Assembly: GCA_026399835.1 (NCBI GenBank)
Contig: JAPLQE010000029.1
Coordinates: 1-64,000 of the forward strand
Direction of reading: 5' to 3'
DNA: 64,000 bases
Origin: Burkholderiales bacterium
Lineage (GTDB): Bacteria; Pseudomonadota; Gammaproteobacteria; Burkholderiales; Burkholderiaceae_E
Shown piece after piece: positions 50,161 to 59,840 of this stretch (its first letter is position 1; each line of letters begins with the position of its first letter). The translations under genes were made by a program, and so were the position numbers. A model generated the notes under the pieces. The model had not been told where the DNA came from, did not search any database, and saw nothing but the letters and a program-made list of their open reading frames with translations.

Positions 50161-51627
50161 ATGACGACCCGTTCCGCCCTGCCCCTCGCCCTGCCCCTGG
50201 CCCTCCTTGCCGCCGCGATCCTGACCTGTGCACCGCCCGCCGGTGCCCAGCCGGTCGACACCCGGCTGGGCACCCTGCAGCTGGAGAACGGCTTCCCCTC
50301 GAAGGCCGCGGTCGAGACGCTGTACGACGAGATGGACTTCCAGCGCGCCACCCAGCTGTACCTGTGGGGGCTTCCGGCGGTCGGCTTCCACAACCTGCGG
50401 CAGGCGCACCTGCGCGACTTCGGCGCGAAGGACGGTGAGGTGGTGCTCTACCAGAGCCTCGCCGACAAGGCGGGGATGCTCACGCCCAACCTCACCACGC
50501 TGTACGCGTTCAGCTTCTGGAACCTCGCCGAGCGCGGGCCGCTGGTGGTCGTGGTCCCGCCCGGGGCGACCGCGGGCGGCGTCAACGACATCTGGCAGCG
50601 CCCGGTCACCGACATGGGCCAGACCGGCCCCGACAAGGGCAAGGGCGCCAAGTACCTGATCCTGCCGCCCGGCGGTCCGAAGGTCGAGGCGCCGGGACAC
50701 ATCGTGGTGCGATCGCCGAGTAACCAGATCTGGTTCGGCTCGCGGGGCCTGTCCGCCGACATCCGGGAGGCCGAGGCGACGGTGCGCCGGCATCGCCTGT
50801 ACGCCTGGTCGGATCGGGCCCGGCCTGCGGCGACGAACTACGTCCCGGTCGGCGGTCGGCCGTGGGCGTCCTGGCAGCCGAACGACGTCGCCTACTTCCA
50901 GCAGCTGCGCGACGTGCTCGATCCCGAGCCGCCGGAGGCGCGCGACGGCTACTTCCTCGCGATGCTGCGCTCGCTCGGCATCGAGCAAGGCCGGCCGTTC
51001 GCGCCGTCCGATCGGCAGCGCCGGATCCTCGGCGAGGCGGCGAAGGTGGGCGAGCTGATGGCGCGGGCCAACGCCTTCGCCAAGCGCTTCCCGGGCGCGT
51101 CGGTGTTCGCCGGCACGCAGTGGGAGTACGCGAACATGGTCGAGCTCGACCAGCAGGCGCGCGGCTTCTCGCAGCTCGACGAGCGGGCGTCCTGGTTCTA
51201 CGAGGCGATCGGCAACACGCTGGGCATGCAGGGCCGCACCGTGGGCTTCGGCCAGGTGTACCTGGAGACCGCGCGGGACCGCTCCGGAGCCTGGCTCGAC
51301 GGCGGCAAGAGCTACCGGCTGCGCGTGCCGCCCGATGCGCCGGTCCTGCAGTTCTGGTCGTTCACCCTCTACGACAACGTCACGCGGGCACCGCTGCAGA
51401 CGCCGCAGGGTGCGGCCGACATCTCGTCGCGCAAGGCGGGGCTGGTGAAGAACGCGGACGGCTCGGTCGACCTGCACTTCGGGCCGACGCCGCCGTCGGG
51501 CGCCAACGCGAACTTCGTGCAGACGGTGCCCGGCAAGGGCTGGTTCACCTACTTCCGGCTGTACGGTCCGACTGCGCCGTATTTCGAGAAGCGCTGGGCG
51601 CTGCCGGACCTGGAAGCGGTGCGCTGA
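50161..51627 (+). CDS. DUF1254/DUF1214 exported protein
   Basis: A 488-residue protein with a signal peptide (RSALPLALPLALLAAAILTCAPPAGAQ split near AQ). The DUF1254 domain carries YLWGLPAVGFHNLR and TPNLTTLYAFSFWNL, and a DUF1214 end carries YRLRVPPDAPVLQFWSFTLYD and GKGWFTYFRLYGP. Function is unknown; homologues are periplasmic and often LysR-controlled. I chose the ATG at 50161 for the signal peptide. Confidence 0.85.
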   Translation: MTTRSALPLALPLALLAAAILTCAPPAGAQPVDTRLGTLQLENGFPSKAAVETLYDEMDFQRATQLYLWGLPAVGFHNLRQAHLRDFGAKDGEVVLYQSLADKAGMLTPNLTTLYAFSFWNLAERGPLVVVVPPGATAGGVNDIWQRPVTDMGQTGPDKGKGAKYLILPPGGPKVEAPGHIVVRSPSNQIWFGSRGLSADIREAEATVRRHRLYAWSDRARPAATNYVPVGGRPWASWQPNDVAYFQQLRDVLDPEPPEARDGYFLAMLRSLGIEQGRPFAPSDRQRRILGEAAKVGELMARANAFAKRFPGASVFAGTQWEYANMVELDQQARGFSQLDERASWFYEAIGNTLGMQGRTVGFGQVYLETARDRSGAWLDGGKSYRLRVPPDAPVLQFWSFTLYDNVTRAPLQTPQGAADISSRKAGLVKNADGSVDLHFGPTPPSGANANFVQTVPGKGWFTYFRLYGPTAPYFEKRWALPDLEAVR

Positions 51628-51717
51628 CGGCGGGCACGACACGACCTGCACCGCACGGCGCAGCTGCCGGCGATCGGGCCCTGCGCTGCCCGAGCGAGCG
51701 TCGGCACCGACCCGGCG

Positions 51718-53148
51718 TCACTTAGGACCGTCGACCGGCTTCACGGCGGGCGGTGCCCACCGCGCATCGAGCACCGAAGGCTTGGGCGCGTAGAGACGCA
51801 TGGTCACGCCGAGCGGGCCCTTGGCCGGGGACGGCAGCCAGTTCGACTCGAGCTGCGGTCCCGGCGACTCCGACTGCATGTAGAGGTCCAGCGACCCGTC
51901 GGCGTTGTACTTCAGCGGGTCACGGTCGCCGATCGCGAAGCGATCGAGGCTGTTCGCGACCTGGAACCCCTCGCCGTCGTACATCGTCACCGACCAGAAC
52001 GCGCCGACCGGCGGCAGCTGGTCCTTGTCGAAATGCAGCACGTACCGGCGCCCGCCTTGCATCCGCGCCCCGTTCGCATCGCCCATGTTCAGCGGATAGA
52101 TCGCGTCCTCGGGCTGATTGGCGCCGAGCCCGACCAGCGCAATCGCGGCGCGCTTGAGGTAGAAGTTGCCGTACACCCCCATGGTGTCCGTGTTCATCTG
52201 CCAGCCGTTCGTCACCGGAGCGAGGGTCGGCATCTTCGCGCGGATGAGCCTCATCGCCTCCTGCGGCACGTCCGCCAGGGCCGTGCGAACCTGCGGCGAG
52301 GCCTTCGAGAGGTCGAACGACCGTCCGGGCTCCAGACCCACGCGCTTCATCCGCGCCAGCATCGACCAGTCCGTCGGATGCGGCGGATGGATCTTCATCA
52401 ACTCGGCGCCGTAGGCGAGGAAGGTCGCCGCGTCCATCCGTTCGACCTGGGCCACCGGATCGGTCTTCGTGTCGACGGACGGATCGACGACGGGCCTGAC
52501 CGGGGTCGGCCCGCGCCCCCAGCGCGAGAGCGGGGCGATCGCGAAGGCATCCTGCAGCGCGTTCACCGCGGCGTAGTCGGCAGGGCCGTTGGTCTGCGTG
52601 CGCCCGATGATCCAAACATGCGGCGTCGGCGCGTCGATCCGCTGCACGCCATCGGGCAACCGTCCCCTCCACCTGGGCGGCACGACGGCGTAGCGGGCCG
52701 CCTCGGTGCCGGACGTGCGCTTGCCGGGCACCGCGAACACGTCGGTCCACATGTCGATCATCGGCAGCAGGTAGTAGCGGCCGGCGGTGTCGGGCACGGA
52801 CACCACGACAGGACCTTTCGTCAGGTCGAGCCACGCGGTCGAGTAGAGCGTGTCGAAGTTGGGCCGCACGACCTCGCGATCGTTCGCCGTGGGGTAGGTG
52901 CGGTAGTGCAGGAACGTGTTGGGCGGCGCCGACCGGGTCTGCTGGCCCGGCGTGGAGGTGGTCAGCACCTTGCGCGTGACGTCCATGAGGACGAGCGGAT
53001 AGAGGTACGTGTACACCTCCACCCCGATGTCGCGGGCGTCCTGCGCGGTGATCTGCGCGGCGGGCGCTGCATGGACGGGCGTCGTGAACGCGGGCGTACC
53101 GACGAGAAGGCTGATGGCCAGGCTGGCGCAACGGATCGACGAAGGCAT
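51718..53148 (-). CDS. Second DUF1254/DUF1214 exported protein
   Basis: A 476-residue relative of the protein at 50161. It has a signal peptide (SSIRCASLAISLLVGTPAF ending VHAAPAA), the VYTYLYPLVLMDVTRK and RPNFDTLYSTAWLDL motifs, and GRYYLLPMIDMWTDVF, then the DUF1214 end. It is convergent with the first. Sequence identity between the two is low, so this is not a recent duplication. I chose the ATG at 53148 with GGGAG upstream. Confidence 0.84.
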   Translation of the reverse strand: MPSSIRCASLAISLLVGTPAFTTPVHAAPAAQITAQDARDIGVEVYTYLYPLVLMDVTRKVLTTSTPGQQTRSAPPNTFLHYRTYPTANDREVVRPNFDTLYSTAWLDLTKGPVVVSVPDTAGRYYLLPMIDMWTDVFAVPGKRTSGTEAARYAVVPPRWRGRLPDGVQRIDAPTPHVWIIGRTQTNGPADYAAVNALQDAFAIAPLSRWGRGPTPVRPVVDPSVDTKTDPVAQVERMDAATFLAYGAELMKIHPPHPTDWSMLARMKRVGLEPGRSFDLSKASPQVRTALADVPQEAMRLIRAKMPTLAPVTNGWQMNTDTMGVYGNFYLKRAAIALVGLGANQPEDAIYPLNMGDANGARMQGGRRYVLHFDKDQLPPVGAFWSVTMYDGEGFQVANSLDRFAIGDRDPLKYNADGSLDLYMQSESPGPQLESNWLPSPAKGPLGVTMRLYAPKPSVLDARWAPPAVKPVDGPK

Positions 53149-53236
53149 TTCGGCTCCCAAAGGGCTGTCGGGAATCGGACCGGCAATGACGCGACGCCAT
53201 GGTGCGACGCGGGCATGCCGATCGCCTTGTCCCGCG

Positions 53237-56200
53237 TCAAGGACGCTTCGCGTGCGGCTCGATCCCCATCCCCTCCAGCCGCGCCACCAGCTCGGCCAGC
53301 ACCTCGTCCGGCCCCCGCACCCAGCTCGACGCGAAGCACCGCCAGAACACCCACCCGGCCCGCTCCAGCACGCGCTGACGCCGCACGTCGGCCTCCCACT
53401 GCTCGGGCCCGTGGAACGCGTCGCCGTCGCACTCGATCGCGAGCCTGCGGTCGAGCGCGCCCTCCACCACCAGATCGATCCGGAACCCGCCGGCCGGCAC
53501 CTGCGGCGTGACGCGATAGCCGCGCGACGTCAGCGCGGTGAACACCTCGCGCTCGAACCCGGACTCGCACAGCGCGATCAGGTCCTCGGCGGGGGCCGCG
53601 TCCGGCGCGTCCTTCGGGTCGAAATGCGCGAGCAGCCCGCGCCGCAGCGCATCGTTGGGCGAGAGCTCGGCCAACTGCACCGAGCGCACCAGGTACATCC
53701 GGTCGCGCGCGCGTGAGGCGGCGACGTTGAAGCGCTGCTCGAACGGCAGGCCCGCGTTCGCATGGCAGTTGTCGCGGTCGACGACCATCGTGAGGAACAT
53801 GATGTCGCGCTCGCTGCCCTGGAAGGTCGGCGCATCGCCCACGGCGAACTCGCGGCGCATCAGCTCGGCGGCATCGCAGCGCTGGCGCACGACCTCGTCG
53901 ACGCGGCGCGCATGCGCGTGGCCGCCGAGCAGGGTCACGACGCCGAGCGTGCGGCCCTCGAACCTCGGATCGGCGAGCAGGGCCTCGATCTCGTCGGCGA
54001 TGGCCTGGGCCTCGCCCTCGTTGATGTCCTGGCGGCCGCGCACGCCGTGGGGCACGTACAGGTCGACCAGCGGCGGGTCGAGGCGCTCGGAGGCGCGCGC
54101 GATGCGCAGCGGCAGGATCTTGCCGCCGTAGAACGCCCGGTTGCTGTACGCGATGATCGGCGGCACGCAGCGGAAGTGCTCGCGCAGCATCACCTGGTGG
54201 GCGGCGAACACGCGTGCGGCGAGGTCGTACAGCGACTTCTCGGGCGTCATGTCGACGCCGTGGGGCTGGTCGGCGAGGAAGCGCGCGCGCAGCTCGTCGA
54301 TGCGGGTGGCCTCGATGAAGCCCGAGGTGGGCGAGACCTGCTTGTCGTCGCCGACGACGAGCACCTGCCTGGCACGAAGCAGCGCGGGCAGCGCCCACAG
54401 GTTGGACTGGCTGGCCTCGTCGACGATGACGAGATCGAAGGCGCCGACCCGCGCGGGCATGGTCTCGGACACGCGGGCGTGGCTCATGATCCAGCACGGC
54501 ACGGCGTCGGCGGCGTCGAGCATGGCCTCGCGCGCGTCCTGGCGGTAGCGGGCGGCGTTGGTGCCGGTGCCCTTGCCGAGCCGCCTCATGGCGGTGGCGT
54601 AGCCGTTGAGCGCGGCCATCACGGCGCCGGTGGTGTTGGCGCGGGTGGCGAGCCATGCGGACTGGGCGGCGGCCTCGCGGTACAGGCGCGCGAGGCCGGC
54701 CTCGTTCTCGCGGCGGCGCTCGGCGAGCCCGACGAGCTCGGTGCGCGACTCGATGGCCTCGAGGTGGGCGGCGAGGCGGGCGCGGGTCCAGGCATCGCGC
54801 CAGTCGGCGGGCACGGCGGGGTCGTCGCCGGCAGCGGGCGCGGGCTCGGTGCGCAGGCGCGCGGCCCAGGCGGGGGCGCCGCCCGCCTCGATGCGCGCGC
54901 ACGCGTCCGAGACGGTGCCGAGCGGTGCGGCGAGCGCGCCCAGGCGGCGCAGCTCGGCGAGGCCGCGCTCGAAGGCCTGGGCGGCGTCCTCGGGGCTCAC
55001 GCGCGCATCGCCCAGCAAGGTGTCGACGACGCCGCGCAGCCGCTCGCCCAGCGGGCCGGGCACACGCTCGAGCGAGGCCCGCAGGTCGCTGCGGGCGACG
55101 GCCGCGGCCCCGAGCTCTGCGCGCGACAGGTGCAGCGCGAGCACGCCGGCAGCCCGCGCGAGCGACGCGGCGGCGCCGCGGAAGTCGCTCTCCTCGGGCT
55201 GGGCGAGCACCTCGCGCGCGGCGACCGGCAGCTCGGCATCGAACTCGGTGGCCAGGCGGTGCGCGAGCCGCGCGGCGCGACCGGCGTGCTCGATGCGCTT
55301 CAACGCCGTCACGCCGCCCTGCAGCGCGGGCACGCCCAGCTCGTCGGCGAACTGGTTCCAGCGGGCCGTCACGACCGTGACCTTCTCGTGCAGCCCGTAC
55401 CAGCGCTGGGCGTGCGCCCAGTCGTCGGCGGACCGGGGCTCGAGGGCGGACACGCGGATGGCGGGCACGTGGCGGCGCGCGTCGCCGCCGCCGAAGGGCA
55501 GCAGGCCGAAGGGCTTGCCGGTGCGCGCGCCGCGCTCGACGGCCTCGCGGGTGCGGGCGCAGGCGAGCGCCTCGGCGGACACCTCGACCGGCCGCATCAG
55601 GAAGCCCTCGCGCTCCACGGCCAGCGCGTCGAGCTCGGCGAACAGCGCGGCGAGCGCGCGGCCCTCCGCGGCGAACGACGGATGGCGGCACTTGGCGCGC
55701 AGCTTCACCGGCCAGTCGTCCTCGTGGGCCTCGAGCTCGGCGGCGAGCGCCTGCGCCTCGGCGAGGCGCCCGTGCAGCATGCGCGCAGCGGCCAGCGTCG
55801 CGGCGTCGTCGCGGCGCAGCGCGGACGTGCCGGCGGCGCGCGCCTGCTCGTCGAGCGCGCGCAGGCGCACCAGCACGCCGTGCAGCTCGGCGATGCGCGC
55901 GGGCGTGGGATAGCTGTCGGCGGCGGGCAGCGCGTGGCCGACGTAGACGAGGTCGGCGCCCAGCGTGCGGCGCGCGGCGCGAAGCTGCGCGACGGCGTCC
56001 TCGGTGAGCGGGGGCGCGTGCTCGGGCGCAAGCGTCGGCGTGTCGGTGAACCAGCCGAAGCGCTCGGTGCCCGCGACCACGAGCTCCGCCATCTTCGCGG
56101 CGCGCATCGGCACGCCGTCGACCTCGACGTCGGAGAGCTGCGCGGCGGCGATGGCGTCGACGCGGCGGTCGATCGAATGCAGCTCGGCGTGCACGCGATC

Positions 56201-57823
56201 GATGGCGGCGAGCGTGCGCGCGATGCCCTCGCGGGTGGCCTGCTCGTCGAGCTGCGTGACGCCCTGCTGGATCGCGCGGATCGAGGCCTCGAACTGCTTG
56301 AGCCCCTCGCGGTCGCTGGCCAGCAGCGACACCGTCAGCGGCCGCACCGCCTCGGGGATCTTGTCCTGCAGCACGCGAAGTGCCGGCTCGCCGGCGGAGG
56401 TCACCAGCACCCGGCGGCCGGTGGCCAGGTAGTGGCAGACGATGTTGGCGATGGTGTGGGTCTTGCCGGTGCCGGGCGGACCCTGCACGGTCACGCCGGG
56501 CGCGCGCTCGAGCTGCTGGACGATCGTCACCTGCTCGTCGTTGTAGGGCAGCGGGAAGAACAGCTCCTTGACCTCGCCGCCGCCGGTGCGCGCACCGCCC
56601 GACGACAGGCCGCGGAACGCGACCGGGGTGAAGCCGATCGGCTCGGACGAGGCGGGCGTCACCAGCGCGGCCGGGCCGCCGGGCACCTCGGGATGGTCCT
56701 TGAGCCAGGCACGCAGGCGCTCGATGTCGTCCTGCAGGTAGTTGGCGCGACGCGGCCGCGCGACGAGCACCCAGTCGTCGGTGACCACCAGACGATCGGA
56801 GGGGCGCGGCACCAGGGCATCGACGGCGCGCACCGGCTCGTAGCGGCCCTCGGCCTGCAGGTTGCCGGCGACGAGGCGCAGCGCGGGCTCGTAGGACGCG
56901 GCGTCGAAGGGCGAGAGCGGCGGTGCATCGGGCGCGCTCCACGACGCACGCACGGTCTGCTCGGCCGGGACGGCCGCGGCCACGCCGCAGGCGACGAAGG
57001 CGTCGACCTCGAGCCGCGGCCGCGCGATCCGCGGGCGCAGCTCGATGGCGAGCGTGGCGGCGTCGACGGCGATCTCGAGCTGCTGCGTGATCAGCGGGTA
57101 CTCGAAGGGCACGGTGGTGCCCGAGTGCGCGAGCTGCCAGGTCGACACGCCCACGCCCCACACCAGCTCGGTGGGGTTCGCGCTCTCGCCTTGCCTGAGG
57201 CGCTGCATCAGCGCGAAGAGCTCGGCGTAGAGGGCGATGCTGCGGCGGCGCGGGCGCTCGGTCTCGGCCCAGGCCCTCCAGAGCGGGGTGTAGGCGGCGA
57301 GGAGGGTGTCGGCGCGGGATCGGAGCTGGGTGGCGCGGGTGGCGAGGGCAGTACGGGCGTCGGGGGTGTCGGGGGTGTCGGGGGCGTCGGGGGCGTCGGG
57401 GGCGTCGGGGGCGTCGGGGGTGTCGGGGGTGTCGGGGGTGTCGGGCGTGTCGGGCGTGTCGGGCGTGCCCTGGGCCGGGGCGACCCGCGCCGCGATCGCC
57501 TGCTCGTCGAGCGTCGGCCCCGCGTTCGACGGATCGGTCGGCACCTTCAGCAGTGCCGCGATCTCCGCGTCACCCGGCACCGGCGGGCGCCCCTCCTGCA
57601 GCCGATCCACCCGCAGCCACACCGGGTCGCCGTCCTCGCCCGCGACCGCCTGCAGCAGCACGCCGGGCAGCCCGGAGACCGCCGCGCGGCGGATCACGAG
57701 GTCGGTGGCCTTCGCGAGGTCGAAGCCGCGCGGGTCGACGTCGCGCGACTGCTCGAGGATGTAGTCGAGCAGGCGGGTGAGCAGGGTGGCGGGGGCGCCG
57801 GTGGGGGCGGGGGTCGGCGTCAT
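53237..57823 (-). CDS. Large SF1 helicase with Vsr-like C-terminal nuclease (DUF4011/MTES_1575 type)
   Basis: A 1528-residue protein. The N-terminal part is of the DUF4011 type with an inserted run of twelve TPD/APD triplets near residues 119-155. The SF1 helicase has GPPGTGKT, VDEASQSNLW, VVGDDKQVSPT and a late NVAASRARDR motif; a long helical insert lies between the two halves. The C-terminus (about 1415-1510) is a Vsr/REase-like nuclease with RIDLVVEG and LAIECDGDAFHG. Such proteins are found in defence islands and as stand-alone nuclease-helicases. I chose the ATG at 57823. A 192-base gap separates it from hipA. Confidence 0.82.
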   Translation of the reverse strand: MTPTPAPTGAPATLLTRLLDYILEQSRDVDPRGFDLAKATDLVIRRAAVSGLPGVLLQAVAGEDGDPVWLRVDRLQEGRPPVPGDAEIAALLKVPTDPSNAGPTLDEQAIAARVAPAQGTPDTPDTPDTPDTPDTPDAPDAPDAPDAPDTPDTPDARTALATRATQLRSRADTLLAAYTPLWRAWAETERPRRRSIALYAELFALMQRLRQGESANPTELVWGVGVSTWQLAHSGTTVPFEYPLITQQLEIAVDAATLAIELRPRIARPRLEVDAFVACGVAAAVPAEQTVRASWSAPDAPPLSPFDAASYEPALRLVAGNLQAEGRYEPVRAVDALVPRPSDRLVVTDDWVLVARPRRANYLQDDIERLRAWLKDHPEVPGGPAALVTPASSEPIGFTPVAFRGLSSGGARTGGGEVKELFFPLPYNDEQVTIVQQLERAPGVTVQGPPGTGKTHTIANIVCHYLATGRRVLVTSAGEPALRVLQDKIPEAVRPLTVSLLASDREGLKQFEASIRAIQQGVTQLDEQATREGIARTLAAIDRVHAELHSIDRRVDAIAAAQLSDVEVDGVPMRAAKMAELVVAGTERFGWFTDTPTLAPEHAPPLTEDAVAQLRAARRTLGADLVYVGHALPAADSYPTPARIAELHGVLVRLRALDEQARAAGTSALRRDDAATLAAARMLHGRLAEAQALAAELEAHEDDWPVKLRAKCRHPSFAAEGRALAALFAELDALAVEREGFLMRPVEVSAEALACARTREAVERGARTGKPFGLLPFGGGDARRHVPAIRVSALEPRSADDWAHAQRWYGLHEKVTVVTARWNQFADELGVPALQGGVTALKRIEHAGRAARLAHRLATEFDAELPVAAREVLAQPEESDFRGAAASLARAAGVLALHLSRAELGAAAVARSDLRASLERVPGPLGERLRGVVDTLLGDARVSPEDAAQAFERGLAELRRLGALAAPLGTVSDACARIEAGGAPAWAARLRTEPAPAAGDDPAVPADWRDAWTRARLAAHLEAIESRTELVGLAERRRENEAGLARLYREAAAQSAWLATRANTTGAVMAALNGYATAMRRLGKGTGTNAARYRQDAREAMLDAADAVPCWIMSHARVSETMPARVGAFDLVIVDEASQSNLWALPALLRARQVLVVGDDKQVSPTSGFIEATRIDELRARFLADQPHGVDMTPEKSLYDLAARVFAAHQVMLREHFRCVPPIIAYSNRAFYGGKILPLRIARASERLDPPLVDLYVPHGVRGRQDINEGEAQAIADEIEALLADPRFEGRTLGVVTLLGGHAHARRVDEVVRQRCDAAELMRREFAVGDAPTFQGSERDIMFLTMVVDRDNCHANAGLPFEQRFNVAASRARDRMYLVRSVQLAELSPNDALRRGLLAHFDPKDAPDAAPAEDLIALCESGFEREVFTALTSRGYRVTPQVPAGGFRIDLVVEGALDRRLAIECDGDAFHGPEQWEADVRRQRVLERAGWVFWRCFASSWVRGPDEVLAELVARLEGMGIEPHAKRP
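57359..57467 (-). repeat. Twelve-unit 9-bp tandem repeat inside the helicase gene
   Basis: Twelve GTCGGGGGT/GTCGGGGGC/GTCGGGCGT units in a row, coding on the minus strand for TPD and APD triplets. Neighbouring units are identical in blocks of two to four. This is a slippage-prone array whose changes keep the frame. Confidence 0.88.
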
Positions 57824-58015
57824 GGGTGGGGCGGGTCGTCGGTGCCGGCCGGAGGGCGGCCGGAGGGCGGCTGAAAGGCGGCTGGAGGCGCCATGATGCA
57901 GCAGCGCGGGGAGGCGGCGTTCCCGCGGGAACGGGTGGGGCCAGGGCGGCACCGTTCGCACAGGCCACCTCGTCGCCGCGGGGGACCCGATGGCAGTGAC
58001 CGACGCGGGTCGCGC

Positions 58016-59236
58016 CTAGCGCAGCGCCTCCCGTTCCCCCACCAGCGCCGGCCGGTCGATGAACCGCCCGAGCAGTTCGAGGTCCGCAGCGCCCACCCCG
58101 ACCTGCGCGAAGTGCGACCGCCACCCCGCGCACACCTGCGCCACCGCCCCGGCCTCGTGTCGCGCCTCGGCCGCCGACAGCCGGAACGACGCCGCCATCG
58201 ACAGCGCGTTCCGCACCGTCGACACCGTCCCCTCCATCCCGACACGCATCTGCTGGTACCCGAGCCCCTGTGCGGTCGGCAGCACGTCGAAGGCCGGCGA
58301 CAGGTGCAGGTGCTGCGAGTCATCCATCAGCAGCGCGTGGTTCTTCTCGTGGTCGTCGGTGTTGTCGATGAGGAGGTTGAAGACCATGCGGCGGAACAGT
58401 TCGCGCATGTGGGCTGCGGCCGCGTCGACGGGGCCGCGCCGCCGCAGCAGCTGCGCGAGCTCGGGGTACCCGTACTCGGTGCCCTCGGCGCGCAGCGCCA
58501 CATGGGCCGACTGCGCCGGCAGGCGACGCCCCGGCGCGCGATCGAATCGCCTGACCGCGACGGCGTGCCCGCCGAGGGACGCGACCGGCATCGTGGGGGC
58601 GACCCGGATCCCGGCCTTCGCTGCCAGCGTCATCGATGCATGCTCGACCAGGCCGGTGTCCATCGGATCGTCGAGCTCGCCGAACTTCACGACCCAGCAC
58701 TCGCCGTCGATGTCGACGAGCGCCTTGGGCCGCGCCCCGCCCATCGTGCTGCCCGGTGCGAGGAGGCGCCGCTCGTGCTCCGGGATCGGCTCGTCGGCCA
58801 TCACGCGGCGCACGAGCGCGTGGATCCGGCGAACGTCGCCCAGCATGGGGAGGGCATCGGACCGATGGGGCGCGTATCGGTCGGGGGACCGGGAGACGCT
58901 CAGCGCGCCGAACCGCTCGTCGCCGGCGAAGCTCAGGTACTCGAGCACCGACAGGCGGGCGGGCCGCTCGAGGCAGCGGATGACGCGCTCGCCCCAGCGA
59001 TCGGGTCGTGCGTCCTCGAGGGCGCCGGCCGCTTCGTCGCGAGCCGGCGGCAGATGCTCGATGTCGATGAGCGGGAGGTCCTCGCTCAGCGCGAAGCCAC
59101 GCTCGAGCCAGTGCGGGTCGTACTGCAGCGACACGCCCCGCCCCCCCATGACCAGACGCAGCGTGCCGACGCGCACCGGCACCGCCGGATCGCCCAGGTA
59201 CCAGAGCCAGGCCTCGTCGGCGAGCCGGTCGGCCAT
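58016..59236 (-). CDS. hipA: HipA-type toxin kinase
   Basis: A 406-residue HipA-like Ser/Thr kinase. The Gly-rich loop is GSTMGGARPKA (162-172), WVVKF gives the ATP-binding Lys (K184), DNTDDHEKNH (291-300) is the catalytic loop and FDVLP holds the metal-binding Asp. HipA phosphorylates an aminoacyl-tRNA synthetase and causes dormancy. The hipB gene lies 5 bases upstream. All key residues are present. Confidence 0.87.
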   Translation of the reverse strand: MADRLADEAWLWYLGDPAVPVRVGTLRLVMGGRGVSLQYDPHWLERGFALSEDLPLIDIEHLPPARDEAAGALEDARPDRWGERVIRCLERPARLSVLEYLSFAGDERFGALSVSRSPDRYAPHRSDALPMLGDVRRIHALVRRVMADEPIPEHERRLLAPGSTMGGARPKALVDIDGECWVVKFGELDDPMDTGLVEHASMTLAAKAGIRVAPTMPVASLGGHAVAVRRFDRAPGRRLPAQSAHVALRAEGTEYGYPELAQLLRRRGPVDAAAAHMRELFRRMVFNLLIDNTDDHEKNHALLMDDSQHLHLSPAFDVLPTAQGLGYQQMRVGMEGTVSTVRNALSMAASFRLSAAEARHEAGAVAQVCAGWRSHFAQVGVGAADLELLGRFIDRPALVGEREALR

Positions 59237-59241
59237 CGGCG

Positions 59242-59631
59242 CTACCTCCGCGGGGCGGTGCGCTCGCCGCCGTCTTCCTGCGCCGCCGCCAGCCGTCCGG
59301 CGACGGACTCGGGCGCCCGCACGGCGCGACGTCTGGCGACCCGGACATCCCGCTCCAGGGCACCGAGGTCATGGACCGGAGCCGCCACCTCGGGGAGGGC
59401 CTGGATGCGCCCCATCAGCCACAGCGCGCTCGCGTAGACGCCCATCCCGACCGAGGGATCACCCCGCTCCATCCGGATCAGCGTCGGCACGGACACGCCG
59501 ATCCGGGCCGCCCAGGCGCGCTGGGATTCCTTGCGACGCGAACGCGCGATGGCGAGGTTCTCGCCGAGCTGGCGCAGCGACGCCTCCGCGATCGGCGGGA
59601 GGGTGGTGGCGACCAGGGAGGACTTCGACAT
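59242..59631 (-). CDS. hipB: HipB-type antitoxin (XRE HTH)
   Basis: A 129-residue XRE-family protein. The HTH is LGENLAIARSRRKESQRAWAARIGVSVPTLIRMERGDPSVGMG. The Arg-rich tail (RDVRVARRRAVRAPESVAGRL) is longer than in E. coli HipB. It is the first gene of the pair and lies directly after its operator, with very little leader. Confidence 0.85.
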   Translation of the reverse strand: MSKSSLVATTLPPIAEASLRQLGENLAIARSRRKESQRAWAARIGVSVPTLIRMERGDPSVGMGVYASALWLMGRIQALPEVAAPVHDLGALERDVRVARRRAVRAPESVAGRLAAAQEDGGERTAPRR

Positions 59632-59666
59632 TCGATAAATATCATCGATTCTACAGTTTTGGTCAA
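59632..59666 (-). promoter_or_regulatory. hipBA promoter and operator
   Basis: On the minus strand TTGACC (59661-59666) and GATATT (59638-59643) are 17 bases apart. TCGAT (59632-59636) and ATCGA (59644-59648) form a dyad over the -10 box, next to the hipB start. This fits repression by HipB. Confidence 0.5.
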
Positions 59667-59840
59667 TTATATGATTCTTGTGAGCCGAGGAACTGGATCC
59701 GCCCCGACCCGTCGGGATGAGCCCGAGGACGCTCGCCGCGAGCCCGCGTCGCCGCCCGCACTACAGTCGACGCGCCGGTACATCCCACCACGCCCCGAGG
59801 CCGAGCGCGGCTGCCCCTGCGCTCGCACCCAACCGCTCCC

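Noticed and set aside
57359-57467. Regular short repeat array, at first sight CRISPR-like
   Set aside because: Units are 9 bases, contiguous without spacers and in frame within a coding region; no cas genes are present.
53762-57874. Long plus-strand open frame opposite the helicase-nuclease gene
   Set aside because: Low-complexity Arg/Gly/Ala sequence without motifs; the minus strand has full helicase and nuclease motifs.
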